DNA from: Muribaculaceae bacterium Isolate-002 (NCI)
Lineage (GTDB): Bacteria > Bacteroidota > Bacteroidia > Bacteroidales > Muribaculaceae
NCBI GenBank assembly: GCA_004102805.1
Contig: SCEG01000012.1
Coordinates: forward strand, 1 to 64,000
Direction of reading: 5' to 3'
Length of the DNA: 64,000 bases
Within the stretch, counting starts at the first letter, position 1; the number at the start of each line of letters is the position of its first letter. The notes under the pieces were generated by a model, which saw only the letters and a program-made list of their open reading frames with translations, was not told where the DNA came from and ran no database searches. Positions 42,245-51,061 of the stretch are shown piece by piece. Position numbers and translations under genes: made by a program.

Positions 42245-43993
42245 TCAGATGCCGAGGTCAGATTTGACAGCGGCAATCTTGGCGTCAGCTTCGCTGATGG
42301 CCTTGTCGTAGTCGGCGTTGGTCTTCATCGAGCCTTTCACCTCGATGTAGAATTTGATCTTGGGCTCGGTGCCTGACGGACGGATCGATACCTTGGTGCC
42401 GTCTTCGGTGAAATACTGGAGCACGTTGGATGTGGTGGGCATATCCATCTTCGATACGGAGCCTGACACTACGTCGGTGACATTGAGGTCGGCGTAATCC
42501 TTGATGGTGACAACCTTGCTTCCGCCGAGCGATTTGGGCGGATTGGAACGGAATGCCTTCATCATGGCCACAATCTCTTCGGCGCCTGATTTGCCTTTGC
42601 GCACTACCGAGATGCCTTCCTCGCGTGAGAAACCATATTTGATGTAGATGTCCTGAAGCATCTGCAGGAAGTCCATGCCTTTGTCTTTGGCCCATGCGCA
42701 GATTTCAGCCATGAGCGAGATTGCCGACACGGAGTCTTTGTCGCGGGCGAAATCTTCGGCAAGGAAGCCGTAGCTCTCTTCGCCGCCGCCGAGATAGCGC
42801 ATCGACGCTTCGTTGTCGCGGATGACGGCTGCAATCCATTTGAAGCCGGTGTAGCAGTCAAACATCTTGATGTTCCAAGCGTCGGCGATGGCTTTGATTG
42901 TCTCAGTGGTGACGATGGTCTTGACGATATACTCGTTGCCTTTGAGCATGCCGAGCTCGGCATTGCGTGTCATCAGGTAGTTGAGAAGTATCATCACAAT
43001 CTGGTTGCCGTTGATGAGCACGTATTCACCCTTGTTGTCGCGGATGACACAGCCGATGCGGTCGGCGTCGGGGTCGGAAGCGACTACGAGGTCGGCGCCC
43101 ACTTCCTTGGCTTTGGCGATAGCCATTGCCATAGCTGAAGGCACTTCGGGGTTGGGCGACTCGACTGTGGGGAAATCACCCGAGGGGATATCCTGCTCAG
43201 GCACATGGATGATATTGGTGAAGCCGTAGTTGTGAAGTGAGTCGGGTATCATTTTCACGCCTGTGCCGTGAATCGGAGTGTATACAATCTTGAGGTCAGC
43301 GTTGCGCTTGATGGCTTCGGGACTGAGCGACAGACCTTTTATTGCAGCAAGGAATGCATCGTCGATTTCCTTGCCGATAATCTGGATGAGCTCGGGATTG
43401 CCGTCGAATTTGATTTCGCTTACACTCTTGATTTTGTTGACGTTGTCAATGATGTTGACATCGTGGGGGGCGATGATCTGCGCTCCGTCAGCCCAATATG
43501 CCTTATATCCGTTATATTCCTTGGGATTGTGGGAGGCAGTGATGTTGACACCGCTCTGGCAGCCTAAGTGGCGTATCGCGAATGAAAGTTCGGGGGTGGG
43601 GCGGAAGTCCTCGAAGAGATATGCCTTGATGCCGTTGGCCGAGAAGATGGCAGCGACTATTTCAGCGAATTTGCGTGAGTTGTTGCGCACGTCGTGGCCT
43701 ACTACGACACTGATCTGGGGCAGGTCGCGGAATGCCTCGAGCAGATAGTTGGCGAGACCCTGGGTGGCCGCGCCCACGGTGTAGATGTTCATGCGGTTGG
43801 AGCCCGCGCCCATTATGCCGCGCAGACCGCCGGTGCCGAATTCCAGGTCTTTGTAGAATGACTCTATAAGTTCGGTCTTGTCATCGGCATTGAGCATGCG
43901 CTCAACCTCTTTGCGGGTATCTTCGTCATATCCTTCGCCGAGCCAGCCTTTTGCTTTCTCTGTTACTGTTTTAACCAATTCTTCGTTTTCCAT
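42245..43993 (-). CDS. Phosphoglucomutase/phosphomannomutase family phosphosugar mutase
   Basis: The 582-residue protein has the four mutase regions: TASHNPKEYNGYKAYW with the phosphoserine (about residues 152-167), DPDADRIGCVI with the metal Asp residues (about 306-316), GGEESYGF (about 401-408) for sugar binding and RPSGTEPKIKFYIEV (about 537-551) for phosphate binding. The size and sequence pattern agree with the long alpha-phosphoglucomutase type (PgcA-like). It probably interconverts glucose-1-phosphate and glucose-6-phosphate. Confidence 0.95.
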   Translation of the reverse strand: MENEELVKTVTEKAKGWLGEGYDEDTRKEVERMLNADDKTELIESFYKDLEFGTGGLRGIMGAGSNRMNIYTVGAATQGLANYLLEAFRDLPQISVVVGHDVRNNSRKFAEIVAAIFSANGIKAYLFEDFRPTPELSFAIRHLGCQSGVNITASHNPKEYNGYKAYWADGAQIIAPHDVNIIDNVNKIKSVSEIKFDGNPELIQIIGKEIDDAFLAAIKGLSLSPEAIKRNADLKIVYTPIHGTGVKMIPDSLHNYGFTNIIHVPEQDIPSGDFPTVESPNPEVPSAMAMAIAKAKEVGADLVVASDPDADRIGCVIRDNKGEYVLINGNQIVMILLNYLMTRNAELGMLKGNEYIVKTIVTTETIKAIADAWNIKMFDCYTGFKWIAAVIRDNEASMRYLGGGEESYGFLAEDFARDKDSVSAISLMAEICAWAKDKGMDFLQMLQDIYIKYGFSREEGISVVRKGKSGAEEIVAMMKAFRSNPPKSLGGSKVVTIKDYADLNVTDVVSGSVSKMDMPTTSNVLQYFTEDGTKVSIRPSGTEPKIKFYIEVKGSMKTNADYDKAISEADAKIAAVKSDLGI

Positions 43994-44041
43994 TTGTCTG
44001 TATATGTTAGAATGTTGTCAGGGGGGTGTTTGAATGATAGC

Positions 44042-44076
44042 AACCCATGCCGGCGCTATATGAGCCGGCATGGGTT
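44042..44076. terminator. Hairpin after the DUF3332 gene
   Basis: AACCCATGCCGGC (44042-44054) is the exact complement of GCCGGCATGGGTT (44064-44076), 9-base loop. Confidence 0.75.
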
Positions 44077-44092
44077 TGATATTTTATATGCT

Positions 44093-44641
44093 TTAGCGTG
44101 CAGCCATGAACATCTGGCCGGAAACCACTTCCTGATAAGCCATCAGGCCGGCTTCCGAGAGTTCGACGAGGCGGTATCCGCCGTTGGCGTCGAGCATTTT
44201 TACGTGGCTGTCATCGACGAATGTCATCAGTTTGACGCTTTTGCCGTCGGCTTCTACGCTCCATGATTTGTCGGCTGAGTCGAAGTCAAGGCGCACTGTA
44301 GAGCCGTCATTTTCAGAAGTGATGGTATATCCCTTGCCGTCGCATTCAACGAGGTAGCGGCCATCCTGTCCGTCAATCACTTTGGTCCCTTTGGCTACGG
44401 GGTTGTCGCCGCTCCAGAATTCAATGGAGTTGAGCACAAGCAGGTCGGCGAGTGCGGTCACCTCATATACGGGAAGAACCCAGAAGCCGAAGAATATCAG
44501 CTCGTTGACAAACTTGTTGCTGACGTTTTTGTTCCAGTTCATCAGCTTATTGGTGAGCGAGAAGCTACCTATACATGAAGAGAAAGAGAGCGATGCAGCC
44601 ACAGTGAGTATCAATGCTGCGCTAAGGTAAGTCTTTTTCAT
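44093..44641 (-). CDS. DUF3332 lipoprotein-like protein
   Basis: The 182-residue protein matches DUF3332: signal peptide with lipobox-like SFSSC (Cys19, followed by IGSFSLTNKLMNWN), and a central hydrophobic segment NELIFFGFWVLPVYEVTALADLLVLNSIEFW, of which the motif is the shared feature (quoted in part as FFGFWVLPVYEVTALADLLV). The function is unknown. The ATG at 44641 was chosen because it starts the signal peptide. Upstream bases to 44800 are A/T rich. Confidence 0.87.
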   Translation of the reverse strand: MKKTYLSAALILTVAASLSFSSCIGSFSLTNKLMNWNKNVSNKFVNELIFFGFWVLPVYEVTALADLLVLNSIEFWSGDNPVAKGTKVIDGQDGRYLVECDGKGYTITSENDGSTVRLDFDSADKSWSVEADGKSVKLMTFVDDSHVKMLDANGGYRLVELSEAGLMAYQEVVSGQMFMAAR

Positions 44642-44835
44642 AAATAAGTGGTTGATAATGTTATCTATAGTTGTTTGTTTCAAACAGCCTGTGCATTATG
44701 GTGCGCTGCTGTTTTGCTTTGGAGTCAATAAAGGTACAAAAATTTAACTTAAAATGCTGATTTTTTTTAGAAAAATTGATTAAATATTTTTAGTGAATGT
44801 CTGGAGTTGATTTCAACTCATTCGATGAGTGTTTA

Positions 44836-46254
44836 TCATGCGGGTATCTCACGTTTGAAGCGGTCGTAATATTTCATGATGCGGTCTACGTAGCCGGCTG
44901 TCTCACGTCCGCGCATATATCCGTATTTGACCACCGGGTCATTGTAATATTCAGGATTTGATTTCATAAGCACGGCCTTCTCTACGTTGTCGTCCCATTT
45001 GGTCGGGTCCATGCCATATTTTTCGGCAAGAGCCATCGCGTCGGTGACATGTCCGATGCCGCCGTTGTAGCAGGCGAGAATGAATTTCTGGCGTTCGCGG
45101 TCGTCGGGCACTTTCTTCATCAGCATCTTGTCGAGGTCATCGATCATCTTGACCGATGTGGCGATAGATGCCTCCGGATCGTTCATTTTCTTTATCGGCA
45201 GATTGTAAGCTTTGGCTGTTCGCGGCATCAGTTGCATGAGCCCGCGGGCGCCTGCCCAAGACTTGGCTTTCGGATTGAAACGGCTTTCCTGGAAGCTCTG
45301 CGATGCAAGCAGACGCCAGTCCCATCCTATCCTTGATGCATATTTCTTGAACCAGTTGTCGTATTTTGATATCTGGCCATCGCTAAGGTCGAGCGACATC
45401 GCCACCTGCGGGGCTTTGGCCTGCTCGAAATAGCGTTTGTGGAGCTCGGCGCTGGCGGCGCGGGTCTCGTCGGTGTCGAGCCATGCGTCGATTGAGTCGC
45501 CCAGCCATGCATATTTTGTCGAGACTGCCCATGCCGATGCCTGTGGAAAACTTACGTCGACCGATATGTCGAGCGTGGGGAAATAAGTGGCGTTGATCTG
45601 AGCGATATCGTTGTCGACAATGGTAAGCGGCACTTTGCGCTCGGCTACCATCTCGATAAGCGCATCGGCATCAATGGTGTCGGTGTTGATTGCATTTATT
45701 ATTATGCCTCCACCGAGCTCTTCGTCAAGATTTTCAAGACGATAGAGATATTTCGTACCATCCTCTACGGCTATCTCGTGACCAGGCAGGTCAGTCACGT
45801 CGGTTATCTGGGCTTTCCCTTCGATTTTAGGTTGAACGAGCACCTGGTGAGTCTCGCTCCGCGGTCCGCACGGCACGAGGCGGTCTTTATATTCGGTGAT
45901 TTCCGGTATTTCGTAAGCAATGAGGTCAACGCGTTCGCTGTCAAGCATCTCGATGGCGCGGTGCACCGACGGCGCTACTTCTATTTTCAGTTCCAGACCT
46001 TTTTCCTCGGCAAACCGGTGTATGAGATTGTAGTCGTAGCCCATCGGTTCGTCACGGTATATGAAATATGAACTCGGAGAATATAGCGTGGCGATTACGA
46101 GAGTGTCGGGAAGTGTGTTCGCTCCGAGACGGTCGGCCGAAGTGCTCCCTCCGTCATTCTTTCCGCATGATACGCCTGCCGCTCCGATGGCCGTAAGCAC
46201 CGTTGCCAACAATGCATTTTTCGCTGTCCGGTCTGAAAAAAAATTGTAAAACAC
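44836..46254 (-). CDS. MltF-like membrane-bound lytic transglycosylase
   Basis: The 472-residue protein has a lipoprotein signal (lipobox GVSC, Cys30), a periplasmic substrate-binding module (SBP_bac_3 type, about 48-280; EIAVEDGTKYLYRLENL) and a soluble lytic transglycosylase domain (about 300-440) with the catalytic Glu in QSFQESRFNPKAKSWAGARGLMQLMP, cited in part as ESRFNPKAKSWAGARGLMQL. MltF cleaves peptidoglycan during cell-wall growth and recycling. It is monocistronic and ends with the 15-bp hairpin region upstream. Confidence 0.93.
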   Translation of the reverse strand: MFYNFFSDRTAKNALLATVLTAIGAAGVSCGKNDGGSTSADRLGANTLPDTLVIATLYSPSSYFIYRDEPMGYDYNLIHRFAEEKGLELKIEVAPSVHRAIEMLDSERVDLIAYEIPEITEYKDRLVPCGPRSETHQVLVQPKIEGKAQITDVTDLPGHEIAVEDGTKYLYRLENLDEELGGGIIINAINTDTIDADALIEMVAERKVPLTIVDNDIAQINATYFPTLDISVDVSFPQASAWAVSTKYAWLGDSIDAWLDTDETRAASAELHKRYFEQAKAPQVAMSLDLSDGQISKYDNWFKKYASRIGWDWRLLASQSFQESRFNPKAKSWAGARGLMQLMPRTAKAYNLPIKKMNDPEASIATSVKMIDDLDKMLMKKVPDDRERQKFILACYNGGIGHVTDAMALAEKYGMDPTKWDDNVEKAVLMKSNPEYYNDPVVKYGYMRGRETAGYVDRIMKYYDRFKREIPA

Positions 46255-46372
46255 GTGAATTGAATTTAATTAGTAAACCTCACGTAAATACCAACAAGTG
46301 CCCTTGCAAAAAAGTTTTGGAAATCGGAGTTGCCTGACGATACAGGATAATCTATCGCCCTCGTTACGATAC

Positions 46373-46420
46373 TTTACAGCCCGCATCCTGGTGCCTATAG
46401 GCCGAGATGCGGGCTGTAAA
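46373..46420. terminator. Hairpin after the PurM-like gene
   Basis: TTTACAGCCCGCATC (46373-46387) is the exact complement of GATGCGGGCTGTAAA (46406-46420), 18-base loop. Confidence 0.75.
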
Positions 46421-46436
46421 TGTGTATGGCTGTATT

Positions 46437-47603
46437 TTAATATTCGAATGTGCCTTTGTCGGAGATGATTGTGAGACGGTTGGCGGGAGCTGCCTCGACG
46501 CGTCCGACGATGCGGGCCTCGATGCCGAACTCTCCGGCGATGTCAATTATTGTCTGTGCATGTTCGGGGGCAACGTATATCTCCATGCGGTGTCCCATGT
46601 TGAACACTTTGTACATCTCCTGCCACGGAGTGCCTGACTGCCGCTGGATGAGGTCGAATAGCGGGGGCACGGGGAACAGGTTGTCTTTGATCACATGCTT
46701 GTTTTCGACAAAATGCATCACTTTGGTCTGTGCGCCGCCCGAGCAGTGCACCATGCCGTGGATATCCTTGCGCATCCGGTCGAGGATAGTCTTGATTACG
46801 GGGGCGTAGGTGCGGGTGGGCGACAGCACGAGCTGTCCGGCATTGACAGACACTCCGTCGACGGGGTCGGTGAGGCGTGTGTTGCCTGAATATACGAGTT
46901 CCTGAGGCACGGATGCGTCGTAGCTTTCGGGATAACGCTCGGCGAGATATTTGCCGAACACGTCATGGCGCGCCGAGGTCAGACCGTTGGAGCCCATGCC
47001 TCCGTTATATGTTGTCTCGTAGGTGGCTTTACCGTAAGAGGCGAGACCTACAATCACATCGCCTGCCGCAATGTTGGCGTTGTCGATCACATCGCTGCGG
47101 CGCATGCGGCATGTCACGGTCGAGTCGACGATTATAGTGCGCACGAGGTCGCCCACGTCGGCCGTCTCGCCGCCGGTAGAGTAGATTGACACTCCCTGTC
47201 CGCGCAGCTCCTTGAGAAGCTCTTCGGTGCCGTTGATTATCGCCGATATGACTTCGCCGGGTATGAGGTGCTTGTTGCGGCCGATGGTCGACGAAAGCAG
47301 TATGTTGTCGGTGGCTCCGACGCAGAGCAGGTCGTCGATGTTCATTATCAGGGCGTCCTGGGCTATGCCTTTCCACACGCTGATGTCGCCGGTCTCGCGC
47401 CAGTAGATGTAGGCAAGCGACGATTTGGTTCCCGCGCCGTCGGCGTGCATTATGTCGCACCACTCGGGGTCGCCTCCGAGTATGTCGGGGATAATCTTGC
47501 AGAAGGCTTTGGGGTAAAGTCCTTTGTCAACATTCTTGATGGCGTTGTGTACATCTTCCTTTGATGCCGACACGCCACGGAGATTATATCTTTGGTCAGT
47601 CAT
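46437..47603 (-). CDS. AIR synthase (PurM-like) phosphoribosylformylglycinamidine cyclo-ligase
   Basis: The 388-residue protein has the PurM fold: HADGAGTKSSLAYIY (nucleotide loop), AQDALIMNIDDLLCVGAT with the metal-binding Asp residues (about 82-100), GGETADVGDLVRT (about 143-155), HCSGGAQTK and NMGHRMEIYVAPE (about 345-357). PurM makes aminoimidazole ribonucleotide in purine synthesis. It is longer and different in details from E. coli PurM (345 residues), as is usual for Bacteroidetes proteins of this type. It precedes cdsA-encoding DNA on the same strand (stop to start 21 bases apart). Confidence 0.9.
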   Translation of the reverse strand: MTDQRYNLRGVSASKEDVHNAIKNVDKGLYPKAFCKIIPDILGGDPEWCDIMHADGAGTKSSLAYIYWRETGDISVWKGIAQDALIMNIDDLLCVGATDNILLSSTIGRNKHLIPGEVISAIINGTEELLKELRGQGVSIYSTGGETADVGDLVRTIIVDSTVTCRMRRSDVIDNANIAAGDVIVGLASYGKATYETTYNGGMGSNGLTSARHDVFGKYLAERYPESYDASVPQELVYSGNTRLTDPVDGVSVNAGQLVLSPTRTYAPVIKTILDRMRKDIHGMVHCSGGAQTKVMHFVENKHVIKDNLFPVPPLFDLIQRQSGTPWQEMYKVFNMGHRMEIYVAPEHAQTIIDIAGEFGIEARIVGRVEAAPANRLTIISDKGTFEY

Positions 47604-47624
47604 TGTGATGAAATATTATTTACC

Positions 47625-48452
47625 TTAGAGTATGAGAAAGAGATAAATCATTGATACGGGCACTACGAGCAGCAGTGAGTCGATGCGGTCGAGTATGCCT
47701 CCGTGACCCGGAATGAGACGACCGGAGTCTTTGACTGCGCATGTGCGCTTGATCTGCGACTCGACCAGGTCGCCGAGAGTGGCGAAAATAGAAACGAGTA
47801 TGCCCATGCGGCAGAGGTCACCGTAGCTGAACATGCCGTAATATTGTGCGAAACACCCGCGCATTATGAATGCTGCGATAACGCAGAACAGCATTCCTCC
47901 CCAGAAGCCTTCCCATGTTTTCTTGGGCGATATGCGCTCAAAAAGTTTGTGGCGGCCGAGTGTCGAGCCCACACAGAATGCACCAGTGTCGTTGACCCAG
48001 ATAAAAATTAGCAGTGCAAGCATGACCTGTGGCCCGAATATGAAATACAGCATGCCGAACATAGCCAGCGGCATCGACACATACATCTGCGCCATCATCG
48101 AGCGCGACAGTGAGTTGACCGGATTGCGGTGCACGGCATAAAGCTGGGCGACGGTGCGTGCGACCATGAGCAATATGTAGACCATCATGAGGGTGACGAA
48201 TACTTTCCGTGTGCCGGTGAAACATATACCCGCAGCTATCTGCAGGATTATGGCGGCGGAAATGTCGAGCAGAGATGCGAAGCGGGGATATTTGCCCTCG
48301 CATGTCATGGCGGTGAATTCGTATACACCGATCATGGCGAGGAGACTCGTCAGAAGTATGATCCATATTCCTCCCGACAATACTGCCCCGACAAGTAATC
48401 CTGCATACACAGCTCCGGAAACGGAGCGGATTATGATGTTCTTTTTCTTCAT
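47625..48452 (-). CDS. cdsA: Phosphatidate cytidylyltransferase
   Basis: CdsA makes CDP-diacylglycerol for phospholipid synthesis. The 275-residue protein has about eight membrane segments and the family signature near the C-terminus, SQIKRTCAVKDSGRLIPGHGGILDRIDSLL (quoted in part as KDSGRLIPGHGGILDRIDSL). ATG 48452 is preferred over the longer frame start, since KKKNIIIRSVSG is a normal N-terminus. It follows folK and tex on the same strand, 39 bases after folK. Confidence 0.96.
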   Translation of the reverse strand: MKKKNIIIRSVSGAVYAGLLVGAVLSGGIWIILLTSLLAMIGVYEFTAMTCEGKYPRFASLLDISAAIILQIAAGICFTGTRKVFVTLMMVYILLMVARTVAQLYAVHRNPVNSLSRSMMAQMYVSMPLAMFGMLYFIFGPQVMLALLIFIWVNDTGAFCVGSTLGRHKLFERISPKKTWEGFWGGMLFCVIAAFIMRGCFAQYYGMFSYGDLCRMGILVSIFATLGDLVESQIKRTCAVKDSGRLIPGHGGILDRIDSLLLVVPVSMIYLFLIL

Positions 48453-48490
48453 AGTCAAAGGGGTTGGGAGAGAAACTTTGCCAAAGTTAG

Positions 48491-48898
48491 CTATTTTTTT
48501 TCAATCGCAGGTAATGGATGCTGATTTTTTTGGCCGTCGAGAAGCGCCCGGCAGGGCGGGCTTGTGTATTCCGACGGTTTTACCACATCATCGCCGTATA
48601 CGACAATGTCGATGTCGACGGTCACGGAGTGCGGGTTGGCGCGGTCACGTCCGAGAACTGTCTCTGTCTGTCGGAGCGTTTCTTTCAGAGAGGATAGCCC
48701 GTGAGTGGTGGTTCCGGTCAGCAGACGGTTGAGATAGTCGGGGCCGCGGCCGGTGAAGTCGGGATTGTCGAGGTCGTCGGACAGAGCGGTGATGTCGACA
48801 TATTGTCTCAGAGCTTCCGAGGCTTTGTCGAGATATGCTTTCCGGTCGCCGGTGTTGCTGCCGAGCATTATGATTACATTGTTGCGGCTATGTGTCAT
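48491..48898 (-). CDS. folK: HPPK-like 6-hydroxymethylpterin pyrophosphokinase
   Basis: FolK adds pyrophosphate to the pterin precursor of folate. The 135-residue protein (E. coli 159) has the N-terminal IIMLGSNTGDRKAYLD, LNRLLTGTT and the core TETVLGRDRANPHSVTVDIDIVVYG with the two metal Asp (DID). The loop that is usually GPRTxDLD is here HSVTVDID, so the Pro-Arg pair is replaced. Start and the tex stop overlap by one base (TGATG), which suggests translational coupling. Assignment is to the family; activity might be divergent. Confidence 0.8.
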   Translation of the reverse strand: MTHSRNNVIIMLGSNTGDRKAYLDKASEALRQYVDITALSDDLDNPDFTGRGPDYLNRLLTGTTTHGLSSLKETLRQTETVLGRDRANPHSVTVDIDIVVYGDDVVKPSEYTSPPCRALLDGQKNQHPLPAIEKK

Positions 48899-51039
48899 CA
48901 GATGTCGTGTTGTGGTATGCCTTTCATTGAAAGCGATATGCGTTTGCGGCGCTTGTCGACCTCTATCACCTTGACGCGTACATGCTGGTATAGGGTCAGA
49001 GCCTCCGACGGATGCTTTATGAATTTGTCGGAAATCTGCGACAGATGGAGCAGGCCGCTCTCATGCACTCCAAGGTCGACAAACGCGCCGAAATCGGTGA
49101 TGTTGTTGACAATGCCGGGAAGCTCCATGCCCGGCAGGAGATCGTCGATTGACGCTATGTTTTCGTCGAAAGAGAATGCTTTGGCGCGGGTGCGCGGGTC
49201 GCGTCCCGGTTTTTCGAGTTCGGCCACAATGTCGTTGAGCGTGGGGAGTCCGACAGTGTCGGTCACATAGCGGTTGAGGTCAAGAGCCTTCACCAGGTCG
49301 GGGCGCTTCACAAGATTGGCTATGTCTACGCCCGCGTCGGCAGCCATCGCCTTGACTATCGGGTAGCTTTCAGGGTGCACAGCGGTGTTGTCGAGCGGAT
49401 TGCTGCCGCCGGGTATGCGCAGAAATCCGGCTGCCTGCTGGAATGCTTTGGCTCCGAGCCGCGGCACCTTGAGGATATCCTCGCGGCGGCTGAAGTCGCC
49501 GTTTGCAGCGCGGTAATCCACTATGTTGGCAGCCATCGCAGCTCCGATGCCCGATACATATTGCAGCAGTTGCACTGAGGCTGTGTTGAGGTCGACGCCG
49601 ACAGTGTTGACGCATGCCTCCACCGTGGTGTCAAGCGATTCCTTGAGCTTTTTCTGGTCGACGTCATGCTGATATTGCCCGACTCCGATCGATTTGGGGT
49701 CGATTTTGACGAGCTCGGCAAGAGGGTCCATAAGGCGACGCCCGATTGAAACGGCGCCACGCACCGTTACGTCATATTCCGGAAATTCATCACGCGCAAT
49801 CTTTGATGCCGAGTAGACCGATGCGCCGCCCTCGTTGACAACGAATACCTCCACGGGGCGTGGAAACGCAATCGATTTGAGGAAACGTTCGGTCTCGCGC
49901 GATGCGGTGCCGTTGCCGAGCGATATCGCTTCGATGTTGTAGGCCTCGACGAGATTTGCAATCTTGCGGGCCGCGCCCTTTATATCGAGTTTCGGGGCGG
50001 TGGGATAGATGACATCGTTGTGGAGCAGTCCGCCGTTGGCGTCAAGGCACACGACCTTGCAGCCGGTGCGGAAGCCCGGGTCGATGGCAAGTATCCGCTT
50101 GCTCCCGAGCGGCGAGGCCAGAAGCATCTGGCGCAGATTTGACGCGAAGTTGCGTATGGCGGCTTCATCGGCTTTCTCTTTGGCCTGTGCCATCACCTCG
50201 TTTTCGATTGACGGGCGCAGCAGACGGTCGTAGCCGTCGATGACAGCTCCGGTGATGAAGTCGGCCACCTCTTTGTTGGCATCGCGCCGGAGTATGCGCC
50301 GCAGGATGGTGTTGAGCAGGCGCTCGTCGTCTACGACAATCTTCATCTTCAGCAATCCCTCGTTGATGCCGCGCATGATGGCGAGAGTCTGGTGTGACGA
50401 AAGCCGTGACAGCCGGCCGGAGAAACGGTCGTAGTTCTGATATTTGTCGGCGGCCTCCCCTTTCCCTTTGGGAATTACCACATTTACCTCGGCATATTTC
50501 TCGAGCACGTTTCTTGTGGCGCGTCTGTTGTCGGGCAGGTCGCTGACACGCTCGGCGATTATATCAGCGGCTCCTGCCATGGCTTCCTCAAGACTCATCT
50601 CCTTGAGTATCGCCGCCGGGGTGCCGGTGGCAAAAGAGAAGTCACGCTGTGAGGCAAGCACTGCGTCGGCGAGCGGTTCGAGCCCTTTCTCGCGGGCTGC
50701 CTGGGCTCTTGTGCGCCGGCGCGGCTTATACGGAGCGAATATATCTTCGATTTCAGTCAGAGTAAACGAGTCATCGATGTTGCGGCGCATCTCGTCGGTG
50801 AGTGCTCCGGCGGCCTCGATTGTGGCAATCACATATTGCTTGCGCGCCACGATTTCATCATATTTCTTTGAGAGGTTCTCGATATCGAATATCGTGACTT
50901 CATCCAGTCCTCCGGTCATTTCCTTGCGGTAACGGCTGATGAACGGGATTGTCGCGCCTGCGTCGAGAAGGTCGACGGTCGCTTCTATCATGTTTACGGC
51001 TATTGAAAGCGAGCGGGAGATGTATTCGGCTTTTGTCAT
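48898..51039 (-). CDS. tex: Tex family transcription accessory protein
   Basis: Tex is a nucleic-acid binding protein with roles in transcription and stress tolerance. The 713-residue protein has the N-terminal helical part (about 1-190), a YqgF-like nuclease-fold domain (about 320-450: ILAIDPGFRTGCKVVCLDANG; ISLGNGTASRETERFL), helix-hairpin-helix modules (about 480-560: LNTASVQLLQYVSGIGAAMA) and a C-terminal S1 domain (about 630-705: LPGMELPGIVNNITDFGAFVDLGVHESGLLHLSQIS, in part). All parts of the family are present. Confidence 0.97.
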   Translation of the reverse strand: MTKAEYISRSLSIAVNMIEATVDLLDAGATIPFISRYRKEMTGGLDEVTIFDIENLSKKYDEIVARKQYVIATIEAAGALTDEMRRNIDDSFTLTEIEDIFAPYKPRRRTRAQAAREKGLEPLADAVLASQRDFSFATGTPAAILKEMSLEEAMAGAADIIAERVSDLPDNRRATRNVLEKYAEVNVVIPKGKGEAADKYQNYDRFSGRLSRLSSHQTLAIMRGINEGLLKMKIVVDDERLLNTILRRILRRDANKEVADFITGAVIDGYDRLLRPSIENEVMAQAKEKADEAAIRNFASNLRQMLLASPLGSKRILAIDPGFRTGCKVVCLDANGGLLHNDVIYPTAPKLDIKGAARKIANLVEAYNIEAISLGNGTASRETERFLKSIAFPRPVEVFVVNEGGASVYSASKIARDEFPEYDVTVRGAVSIGRRLMDPLAELVKIDPKSIGVGQYQHDVDQKKLKESLDTTVEACVNTVGVDLNTASVQLLQYVSGIGAAMAANIVDYRAANGDFSRREDILKVPRLGAKAFQQAAGFLRIPGGSNPLDNTAVHPESYPIVKAMAADAGVDIANLVKRPDLVKALDLNRYVTDTVGLPTLNDIVAELEKPGRDPRTRAKAFSFDENIASIDDLLPGMELPGIVNNITDFGAFVDLGVHESGLLHLSQISDKFIKHPSEALTLYQHVRVKVIEVDKRRKRISLSMKGIPQHDI

Positions 51040-51061
51040 GGCAGATCGGGCAGATGTATTT

